NCBI GenBank assembly: GCA_947175285.1
Contig: CAMWMM010000224.1
Location: 1 to 7,782 of the forward strand
Length of the DNA: 7,782 nt
From: an uncultured Lachnospiraceae bacterium
GTDB lineage: Bacteria; Bacillota_A; Clostridia; Lachnospirales; Lachnospiraceae
Direction of reading: 5' to 3'
In this document: positions 1 to 5,100 of the stretch, piece by piece
Numbering within the stretch: position 1 is the stretch's first letter
Layout of the letters: every line of letters begins with the position of its first letter
The notes under the pieces: model-generated
What the model was told of the DNA's origin: nothing
Seen by the model: only the letters and a program-made list of their open reading frames with translations
Databases searched by the model: none
Made by a program: the position numbers and the translations under genes

Positions 1-788
1 CGGCAGGGACGTCTCTTGAAAAGCTGTATCGTTTGTGGGAACTCCATGAGCGCAAAGGCGCCCGTATTACGGTCTGTGAACAGTATCATCGCTATCCCGG
101 ATTAACTGAGGGACTGGATGCAGTTTCAGAAGGTAAAATCGGCGTACCATATTCCGCATATCTTTCTCTGGCACATGATTATCATGCGGCAAGCCTGCTT
201 AGAAGGATGCTTTTAGTGCAGGGTGAAGCTTTCACAATGCGCGGGGAACGGTTTCGCAATCCTGTTGTGGAAACGGATTCACGCTTGGGCATAGTGACTG
301 ACGGACAAAGCGCTGTAAAGAACCGGGATATTGTTTTTATTACTTTTTCTTCCGGAAAAGAAGCCGTTTATGACTTCTCCGGCGTACAGTACAGATCCTT
401 TCTCAGATCCAGACATCTTGTAGTCCGCGGGGAACGGGGAGAATGGAATGATAATCTCATTTACTATATGGATGGGCAAAGTAACCCCAAACGGGAATAT
501 CTGATGCCGGTTATCTGTGGAAAGTATTTATCGCTTGATACCCAAAATCTCCGTGATATGCGAAAAACATGGCAGCCGGAATTATTCCTTGATACGCGGC
601 AGGATGAATATGCGATAGCAACGATACTGCTTGATATGCGTGACTATCTGGCAGGCGGTGATGAAATCTATCCGCTTAAGGAAGCCTTGGATGATGCATA
701 CTTTTGGTTCCTGATGGACAAAGCCGTTTCATCACCGTGGACAGAAATCAAATCGGAGGTTATGCCGTGGCATCGGAGTAAGCATTAG
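1..788 (+). CDS. Gfo/Idh/MocA-type oxidoreductase, 3' part (5' end outside window)
   Basis: The reading frame is open from the first complete codon at position 3 to the TAG at 786-788, giving about 261 codons. The TTG at 33 is only an internal leucine codon, so the gene is cut by the window edge rather than starting there. The visible protein resembles the later part of the Gfo/Idh/MocA family of NAD(P)-dependent dehydrogenases acting on sugars and related compounds. A VCEQYHRYP segment fits the end of the Rossmann domain. The HDYHAASLLRRML stretch and the terminal DYLAGGDEIYPLKEALDDAYFW-like region fit the C-terminal substrate domain. The nucleotide-binding glycine motif would lie upstream and cannot be checked. 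The substrate cannot be told. No convincing strong terminator follows; only a weak hairpin with a T-run is seen near 840-861. Family-level recognition is by eye. Confidence 0.75.
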   Translation, partial: AGTSLEKLYRLWELHERKGARITVCEQYHRYPGLTEGLDAVSEGKIGVPYSAYLSLAHDYHAASLLRRMLLVQGEAFTMRGERFRNPVVETDSRLGIVTDGQSAVKNRDIVFITFSSGKEAVYDFSGVQYRSFLRSRHLVVRGERGEWNDNLIYYMDGQSNPKREYLMPVICGKYLSLDTQNLRDMRKTWQPELFLDTRQDEYAIATILLDMRDYLAGGDEIYPLKEALDDAYFWFLMDKAVSSPWTEIKSEVMPWHRSKH

Positions 789-910
789 AATTCCGCGCTC
801 CTTTGCTTCCCAGCCAAGTCTGAGTCACGCTTCATATTATCCGACACTTCGTCTGATTTTTCCCTATTTTTGAATATTTTTGCAACCTCTCACTTTCTTT
901 AAATTTTTTA

Positions 911-919
911 TGCTATTAT
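911..919 (+). promoter_or_regulatory. Extended -10 promoter element for the YiiX-like gene
   Basis: TGC-TATTAT at 911-919 is an extended -10 (TGn plus a one-mismatch TATAAT), 31 bases before the chosen start at 951. No good -35 hexamer sits 16-18 bases upstream (891-896 reads CACTTT), which extended -10 promoters tolerate. The surrounding tract is rich in T and A. The element overlaps the ATG at 918, so that ATG would lie upstream of, or at, the transcription start and is unlikely to be the initiator. Confidence 0.5.
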
Positions 920-950
920 GAAGCAACAAACAAAGAGAAAGGAGAGTTTT

Positions 951-1844
951 ATGGGTAATTTACAATCCGGAGATATTTTAATATTTGAGGCCGGAGATAA
1001 CTGGCTCAGCAAATGTATTGCAAAGCTGACGAGTTCCAATGTCAGTCACGCGGCTATGTGTTATCAGGACGGAACCATCGTGGAGATGGGCAGTAACGGT
1101 ATAGCATGCAGTAAATGTAAGGAGGACGCAAACGGGGACAACGCATATTTGCTGCGGCTGAGTCCTGAGCGGGATGCGGCGCCGTTACTGGCTGCGGCAA
1201 AGGAGTATCTGGATGAGAAAGTTTATTATGATTATCCGGATCTGGTATTTTTTGCAGGACTGATTATCTACAGGGCGGTTCGTTCCACGAAAAGGTGGCA
1301 GAAGATTATGGATTACATTTTGGAGTTAGCCTGTGTGGAATTGGATAAGATGCTCAACAAAATGATTCATAAGGATGGCAAAAAGGCTATGGTATGCTCC
1401 CAGTTAGTCTATCAGATTTATTTGGACTGCGGGGAAGATTATAAGATTCGGATACATGATGGGCTGCTTCAGAAGGGAAATATGCTCTCGGAACAGGTCT
1501 GTCTGGCGGAACTTGCGGCAAAGAGCGATGCGGTATCTGCAGACAATATTGCAGCAACGGACAGTTTGGAGTCAGCAGAACCTAAAGAGCCGGATATGGA
1601 AGAGATTTTCAAGGAACTTTACGGAGCCATGGAAGAAAGTGAACAGGAGAATTGCGAACTGTGTACTTCCAATGATTTGAGCAGTCTTGCAGATAAGGCA
1701 AAGAAGTTTATTGACAAAGTGGAGAATATCTTGGAACGCGCAGGCATAGAATTGCCGGTTTATGCGCTTTTTGTCGCACCAAGTGATTTGCTTAAGGCAG
1801 ATAATCTGGAAAATAAAGGAACGGTTCAGATTACGAGAGTCTGA
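951..1844 (+). CDS. YiiX-like permuted papain-fold (NlpC/P60-type) protein
   Basis: This 297-residue protein starts at the ATG at 951, chosen because AAAGGAG lies just upstream (GGAG at 941-944, six bases away). The longer frame from 918 has no ribosome site and overlaps the -10 element. The N-terminus reads GDILIF (residues 7-12), followed by SHAAMCY with His33 and IVEM with Glu45. Much later comes MVCSQLVYQIY with Cys149. His before Glu before Cys, with a CSxLVY cysteine motif, is the order of the circularly permuted papain fold seen in YiiX/YebB-like cysteine hydrolases. Such enzymes act on peptide, amide or lipid ester bonds; the substrate here is unknown. A hydrophobic helical stretch (about 97-140) lies between the catalytic residues. 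There is an acidic C-terminal extension (about 195-297) whose function I do not recognise. No signal peptide is seen. The gene is 33 bases ahead of the membrane-protein gene, probably co-transcribed. Confidence 0.7.
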   Translation: MGNLQSGDILIFEAGDNWLSKCIAKLTSSNVSHAAMCYQDGTIVEMGSNGIACSKCKEDANGDNAYLLRLSPERDAAPLLAAAKEYLDEKVYYDYPDLVFFAGLIIYRAVRSTKRWQKIMDYILELACVELDKMLNKMIHKDGKKAMVCSQLVYQIYLDCGEDYKIRIHDGLLQKGNMLSEQVCLAELAAKSDAVSADNIAATDSLESAEPKEPDMEEIFKELYGAMEESEQENCELCTSNDLSSLADKAKKFIDKVENILERAGIELPVYALFVAPSDLLKADNLENKGTVQITRV

Positions 1845-1877
1845 CAGAAAAGCAGAAATACCAAAGGAGTGTATAAA

Positions 1878-2630
1878 ATGTCCAAAAATGATACCCGGAT
1901 TCTACATATTTATTATCTTGTGGAAATTATCCTTTTCTTAATTATAAAAGTAGCTGAGCAGGTGTGGAGAAAACCCGGAGAAGGTGATCCGGGTGTTCCG
2001 GGTTCGCCTTTAGCCATACTGCGGTATTGTACAATCATATGCAATTTCCTCATGATTCTATACCTGTACCTGCGGCACGGACGCCGCCTCCATTTTCGTG
2101 AAAATCTGATTCCACTTGCATTTGCATTTACTTTGGCAGCGGACTTTTTTATGTGCATTATTGCCGATGAACGCATTGTGGGATATCTGTTCTTCACTTT
2201 GGTAGAGACGGTTTATATGATTTATATGAAAACTACATGGAAAAATATTTCCGTGCGTCTGATTCTGTATGCCGCTATGCTTCTGCTTATTTGGCGCGTC
2301 GGAATGCTGAAGGACAAAGATGCACTGGCAAATGCTATTGCACTGGCAAATATGGTGCAGCTTACGGTCAATCTGTTCTGCGCATGGATGTGTCATAAGA
2401 AAACCGGCGGCAGGGAAACGCTGTTGTTTGCATTAGGTATTACCTTTTTTGCCGGATGTGATTATGCCATTCTGGTCCGCACTGTTGCAGAGAAATTACT
2501 GACAACGAGCCATCCGGTTTTCATGGTTGCCGCATTTATAGTCTGGACCTGTTATATTCCGGCACAAGTGCTTCTGCTGCGCAGCTATGTGGAAAAGTTA
2601 ATCGTTTCTGACAGGCAGAAGTTATTTTAA
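1878..2630 (+). CDS. Eight-segment integral membrane protein, possibly YhhN-like
   Basis: This 250-residue protein starts at the ATG at 1878, with AAAGGAG at 1863-1869 giving an eight-base spacing. The in-frame GTG at 1869 lies inside the ribosome site and is rejected. About eight hydrophobic segments are visible: residues 8-26, 47-65, 76-95, 101-118, 126-142, 150-172, 182-201 and 214-235. Two segments carry a buried acidic residue in similar settings, AADFF (about 87-91) and FFAGCDYAIL (about 190-199). YhhN/TMEM86 lysoplasmalogenases also have eight segments with conserved acidic residues, so a distant relation is possible, but I see no full family signature and the assignment is speculative. 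It follows the YiiX-like gene by 33 bases and ends just before a strong terminator, so the two form a unit. An 18-base tandem duplication lies in segment six. Confidence 0.7.
   Translation: MSKNDTRILHIYYLVEIILFLIIKVAEQVWRKPGEGDPGVPGSPLAILRYCTIICNFLMILYLYLRHGRRLHFRENLIPLAFAFTLAADFFMCIIADERIVGYLFFTLVETVYMIYMKTTWKNISVRLILYAAMLLLIWRVGMLKDKDALANAIALANMVQLTVNLFCAWMCHKKTGGRETLLFALGITFFAGCDYAILVRTVAEKLLTTSHPVFMVAAFIVWTCYIPAQVLLLRSYVEKLIVSDRQKLF
2321..2356 (+). repeat. 18-bp tandem duplication inside the membrane protein gene
   Basis: TGCACTGGCAAAT occurs at 2321-2333 and again at 2339-2351, an 18-base period covering two units (2321-2338 and 2339-2356). In frame it produces ALANAI then ALANMV within a transmembrane segment. 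The first 13 bases match exactly and the rest have diverged. The period is a whole number of codons, so the frame is kept. Replication slippage is the simplest origin. Confidence 0.7.
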
Positions 2631-2653
2631 TGATGGATTCATTTTTTCAATAT

Positions 2654-2696
2654 CGGAGTGTATAGAGTTGTTAGTCTATACACTCTGTTTTTATTT
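2654..2696 (+). terminator. Rho-independent terminator of the YiiX-like/membrane protein unit
   Basis: An 11-bp perfect stem pairs GAGTGTATAGA (2656-2666) with TCTATACACTC (2675-2685) around an eight-base loop. It can be extended by a G-U and a C-G pair to 2654/2687. A T-rich tail follows at 2688-2696. It lies 24 bases after the stop of the membrane protein. There is no T-run on the opposite strand after the stem, so it acts in the plus direction only. Confidence 0.9.
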
Positions 2697-2741
2697 CAAG
2701 GAACAGTGTTGCCGGAAGGATAACTTAAACTTTTGTTTGGC

Positions 2742-2760
2742 ATTTTTGTATGACAAAAAT
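2742..2760. repeat. 8-bp AT-rich palindrome after the MATE remnant
   Basis: ATTTTTGT (2742-2749) and ACAAAAAT (2753-2760) form a perfect inverted repeat with a three-base centre. It lies directly beyond the stop of the MATE remnant on the minus strand. It may be the left-over weak terminator of that gene or a protein-binding site. It is too AT-rich to call a terminator with confidence. Confidence 0.4.
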
Positions 2761-2761
2761 A

Positions 2762-3265
2762 TTATAGTCCCATAGGAGGGGATGTATAATGATATGCCAT
2801 CAGATTGATTGTGAGAGCGCCGGCCCATGCGAGTCCTTCGGCGTATGCTGTGGCTCTGAAACCATATATTGGTAAAGCAATATAAAACCGCTCCAAGTAG
2901 CAGGCTTGAAATAAAAGCGATGCAGCATGCTGTTTTCACACCGAGCCGCATTCTGGAATATTTTTTTGCACCAAAATTCTGCCCTGTAAAGGCGGATATG
3001 GAAAAGCCAAGCGTAATGCCCGGCAGCATGAAAAGATTCAGATATTTGCTGCAGGCGGAAAGTCAATGGAAAAATCTTCTTTTTTCAGTTTAAGTTCCGG
3101 CACTTGATACAGGACAGGATTTAAAATCAATAGTCCCGGAATGGTAAAAGCAATTGCAAAAATCACTGAGAGATTGATTGATGCCGCAATTACTTTTTGT
3201 AATGCCGGGCGGTTCTCTTCTCCATATGAGTGTGCAATATTTACGGAAAATCCGTTAAAGAACAT
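2762..3265 (-). pseudogene. MATE-family multidrug efflux pump, decayed remnant in three blocks
   Basis: Three minus-strand blocks resemble different parts of a MATE (NorM/DinF-type) cation/drug antiporter of about 450 residues. Block one (3265 to about 3116) has GFSVNIAHSYGEENRPALQK and a following membrane segment, fitting residues roughly 50-110 of the N-terminal half. Block two (about 3050 to 2865), in another frame, has LPGITLGFSISAFTGQNFGAKK, the signature-like start of the C-terminal half. Block three (about 2860 to 2762), back in the first frame, has AYAEGLAWAGALTINLMAYH and then a stop, fitting the last membrane segment. The start, the middle and most of the C-terminal half are missing, and frames change between blocks, so no functional pump can be made. 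Block boundaries are estimates. The truncated 5' end abuts an AraC-family fragment. Confidence 0.8.
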
Positions 3266-3395
3266 GAAATATCATTTTGTCATTGCGGCTTCACTTGGAT
3301 ATTCTTCGCAAAGCGCATTTACTTATGCTTTTCGCAGATGCACCGGAATGACGCCTAAAAAATATCGTGAGATGAACTATGTTGTGAAATTCTAA
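3266..3395 (+). pseudogene. AraC-family transcription regulator, C-terminal remnant
   Basis: From about 3278 to the TAA at 3393-3395 the plus strand encodes AASLGYSSQSAFTYAFRR followed by CTGMTPKKYRE. This is the second helix-turn-helix of AraC/XylS-type DNA-binding domains, including the typical GYSSQSxFxxAF and TGMTPxxYR signatures. The first helix-turn-helix and the entire effector domain are absent. The frame stays open upstream to an ATG at 3141, but 3141-3265 is the antisense of the MATE remnant and not AraC-like. The chimeric frame is therefore an accident of the junction at about 3262-3278. The natural stop is kept. The fragment cannot bind DNA as the two-motif family does. The remnant's orientation relative to MATE suggests the two were once a divergent pump/regulator pair. 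Confidence 0.85.
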
Positions 3396-3417
3396 CAGTA
3401 TTTTGATAATTTAATAG

Positions 3418-3429
3418 GCTTTACACCTT
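3418..3429 (+). repeat. GCTTTACACCTT repeat, left copy (over the -35 box)
   Basis: GCTTTACACCTT here is identical to 3712-3723. The sequence just before each copy is also alike (AATT, about six bases further upstream). The same ten-base core is found inverted at 3687-3696 (GGTGTAAAGC) as the left arm of the terminator. This copy contains the TTTACA -35 box of the small gene. Confidence 0.7.
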
Positions 3430-3448
3430 GTACATAATCCGCTATAAT
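3420..3448 (+). promoter_or_regulatory. Strong sigma-A-type promoter of the 55-residue protein gene
   Basis: TTTACA (3420-3425), a 17-base spacer and a perfect TATAAT (3443-3448). Transcription would start near 3455, leaving a 36-base leader before the ATG at 3491. It is one of the best promoter matches in the window. Confidence 0.8.
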
Positions 3449-3490
3449 ATTATATTAATAAACACTATCAATCAAAAGGGCGGTGAAAGG

Positions 3491-3658
3491 ATGGTAAACA
3501 CAATGAATAATCAAGAATTATGTATTTTACTAGACTCAATATTAGCATTACTTGATACCGATAACGTTGATAAGGCAAAAGAAGTCATAAAAAACGGCAT
3601 TAAAAGAATTGACAAAGGTTTAACAACAAGTAGCACTGATACAGACAACAAAGAGTAA
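3491..3658 (+). CDS. Small AT-rich hypothetical protein (55 aa)
   Basis: I do not recognise this protein. The ATG at 3491 is chosen because GGCGGTGA (3479-3486) aligns with the ribosomal consensus at suitable spacing. The upstream ATG at 3428 lies inside the promoter, and the ATG at 3503 is a weaker alternative. The protein is predicted to be two helices. Residues 6-23 are hydrophobic and leucine-rich (ELCILLDSILALLDT), and residues 25-44 are basic and amphipathic (NVDKAKEVIKNGIKRIDKG). A short polar tail of Thr, Ser and Asp follows. There is no signal peptide, and helix one is too short and acid-punctuated for a clear membrane span. By hand count the gene is 50/168 G+C (30%), against 45-52% in sampled stretches of hisS. 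Its codons favour A-ending forms and AAC/ATA, so recent acquisition is likely. It has its own promoter and terminator. Confidence 0.65.
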   Translation: MVNTMNNQELCILLDSILALLDTDNVDKAKEVIKNGIKRIDKGLTTSSTDTDNKE

Positions 3659-3684
3659 ACAATAACCATATAACAAATAAATAC

Positions 3685-3726
3685 AGGGTGTAAAGCATGT
3701 GAATTATTAATGCTTTACACCTTTTT
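3685..3726 (+). terminator. Rho-independent terminator of the 55-residue protein gene
   Basis: GGTGTAAAGCAT (3687-3698) pairs perfectly over 12 bases with ATGCTTTACACC (3710-3721) around an 11-base loop. Five Ts follow at 3722-3726. The right arm includes the second copy of GCTTTACACCTT. It separates the small gene from the micro-ORF and the hisS promoter. Confidence 0.85.
3712..3723 (+). repeat. GCTTTACACCTT repeat, right copy (terminator arm)
   Basis: This is the second exact copy of the 12-base sequence at 3418-3429, lying in the right arm and T-tract of the terminator. The two copies are 294 bases apart and bracket the whole small transcription unit. Confidence 0.7.
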
Positions 3727-3742
3727 AATGGGAGGGATTTAA

Positions 3743-3769
3743 ATGAAAGAAGCAGAACGAAAACCTTGA
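3743..3769 (+). CDS. Possible 8-codon micro-ORF (MKEAERKP)
   Basis: ATG at 3743 is followed by seven sense codons and TGA at 3767-3769. It is preceded by an excellent ribosome site, GGAGG at 3731-3735, at seven-base spacing. It lies after the small gene's terminator and ends inside the -35 box of the hisS promoter, so neither of the recognised transcripts would normally include it. It could be the stub of a gene whose remainder was deleted, a peptide translated from read-through RNA, or chance. Confidence 0.2.
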   Translation: MKEAERKP

Positions 3770-3794
3770 AAAACTGCCTTAAAAAGAGTACAAT
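3766..3794 (+). promoter_or_regulatory. Sigma-A-type promoter of the hisS-aspS operon
   Basis: TTGAAA (3766-3771), a 17-base spacer and TACAAT (3789-3794). The start would be near 3801, giving a leader of about 27 bases before the hisS ATG at 3828. That leader is far too short for a T-box riboswitch, so tRNA-sensing control of the usual Firmicute kind is absent here. Confidence 0.75.
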
Positions 3795-3827
3795 AGATTG
3801 AAAAATTATAGTGTAGGAGAATGAAAA

Positions 3828-5087
3828 ATGGCTTTAAGTAAGAAACCGGTTCACGGTATGAAAGATATTTTACCGGAAGAGATGGAAATTCGAGATTATG
3901 TGATAAGCGTTATTAAGGAAACTTATGCAAGTTTCGGCTTCACATCCATGGAAACGCCCTGTGTGGAAAATCTTGCAAACTTAAACTGCAAGGCGGGCGG
4001 AGAGAATGAGAAACTTATTTTTAAAATTTTAAAAAGAGGAGAGAAATTGAAACTCGAAGAGGCGCAGTCGGAAGAAGATTTAACCGATGGCGGACTTCGT
4101 TATGATTTAACAGTGCCGTTAGTGCGCTATTATTCCAATCACGCGAATGAGCTTCCCTCACCCTTTAAGGCTTTGCAGATGGGAAATGTATGGAGAGCGG
4201 ACAAGCCGCAGCGCGGACGTTACCGCCAGTTCATGCAGTGTGATATTGATATTCTGGGAGAGGCGTCCAATCTTGCTGAAATCGAATTGATTTTAGCGAC
4301 AACGACAACACTTGGAAAGATCGGCTTTCACGATTTCCAGATTCGTATCAATGACAGACGGATTTTAAAGGCAATGGCTTCCTACTGCGGTTTTGGGGAA
4401 GAGGATTACGACCAGGTATTTATTATTCTCGATAAAATGGATAAAATAGGAATGGACGGCGTAAAGGAAGAACTGTTGGCAAGCGGCTATACAAGTGAAC
4501 AGGTCGATAAATATCTTGGACTTTTTCAGGGAATGGATAAGGCGGAAGATGCCGTTTCCTATATTATGGATATTTTGGGGGACAAGCTTTCGGATGAGGT
4601 AAAAGAGGGCTTCCGGGAGATTATTGACAGTGTGGAAACGACGAAAGGTGATTTCTTTGAACTGAAATTTGACCCGACTTTAGTGCGGGGTATGTCCTAT
4701 TATACAGGCACCATTTTTGAAATTGCCATGCCTGAATTAGGCGGAAGCTGCGGCGGAGGCGGCAGATATGATAAGATGGTCGGTAAGTTTACGGGAAAAG
4801 ATGTGCCGGCATGCGGTTTTTCCATCGGCTTTGAACGAATTATCCTGATATTGATGGAAAGCGGTTTTAAAGTGCCGAAAACAGGCAGAAAAGCGGCTTA
4901 TCTGATGGAAAAAGGACTTCCGGCTGATGAACTTTGTAAAGTGATTGCACAGGCACAGAAAGAGCGTGAGGGCGGTAATCAGATTCTGGTAACAACGATG
5001 AATAAGAATAAGAAATTCCAGAAAGAGCAGTTAACTGCGCAGGGATACGAAGAATTTAAGGAGTTTTATAAAGAACCACTGAAATGA
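3828..5087 (+). CDS. hisS: Histidyl-tRNA synthetase (HisRS), class II
   Basis: Charges tRNA-His with histidine using ATP in the cytoplasm. The 419-residue protein starts at the ATG at 3828, with AGGAG at 3815-3819. The N-terminal GMKDILPEE (10-18) is the usual HisRS start. LRYDLTVP (90-97) is the substrate-binding region in its archaeal/eukaryote-like form rather than the LRPEGT form common in bacteria. Motif 2 runs about 117-145, with Arg123 and GRYRQFMQCDIDILG. The histidine-binding segment LVRGMSYYTG (285-294) has Met-Ser where LD is usual. SCGGGGRYDKMVG (307-319) and motif 3 GFSIGFERI, with Arg337, follow. The anticodon-binding region after about 353 is only some 65 residues against the usual 90 or more, yet the total length is normal because the catalytic part is longer. 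A 13-base gap and coupling-like spacing link it to aspS. Confidence 0.96.
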   Translation: MALSKKPVHGMKDILPEEMEIRDYVISVIKETYASFGFTSMETPCVENLANLNCKAGGENEKLIFKILKRGEKLKLEEAQSEEDLTDGGLRYDLTVPLVRYYSNHANELPSPFKALQMGNVWRADKPQRGRYRQFMQCDIDILGEASNLAEIELILATTTTLGKIGFHDFQIRINDRRILKAMASYCGFGEEDYDQVFIILDKMDKIGMDGVKEELLASGYTSEQVDKYLGLFQGMDKAEDAVSYIMDILGDKLSDEVKEGFREIIDSVETTKGDFFELKFDPTLVRGMSYYTGTIFEIAMPELGGSCGGGGRYDKMVGKFTGKDVPACGFSIGFERIILILMESGFKVPKTGRKAAYLMEKGLPADELCKVIAQAQKEREGGNQILVTTMNKNKKFQKEQLTAQGYEEFKEFYKEPLK

Positions 5088-5100
5088 GGAGGATGAAACA

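Noticed and set aside
838..861. Terminator after the oxidoreductase gene
   Set aside because: Only about five or six interrupted pairs around TTC precede the T-run; too weak to annotate.
918..950. Earlier in-frame ATG at 918 as the start of the YiiX-like gene
   Set aside because: It overlaps the TATTAT -10 element, has no ribosome site, and the ATG at 951 has AAAGGAG at ideal spacing right before GDILIF.
3141..3265. Plus-strand open frame running from 3141 into the AraC remnant as a real fusion gene
   Set aside because: The 3141-3265 part is antisense to recognisable MATE sequence and has no AraC similarity or ribosome site; it is read through by chance.
3795..3827. T-box riboswitch in the hisS leader
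   Set aside because: The leader from the predicted start is only about 27 bases, with no T-box sequence or terminator/antiterminator.
3821..3841. Overlapping upstream ATG (MKNGFK) before the hisS start
   Set aside because: It sits only one base after AGGAG, too close to be used, while the ATG at 3828 has eight-base spacing and gives the conserved HisRS N-terminus.
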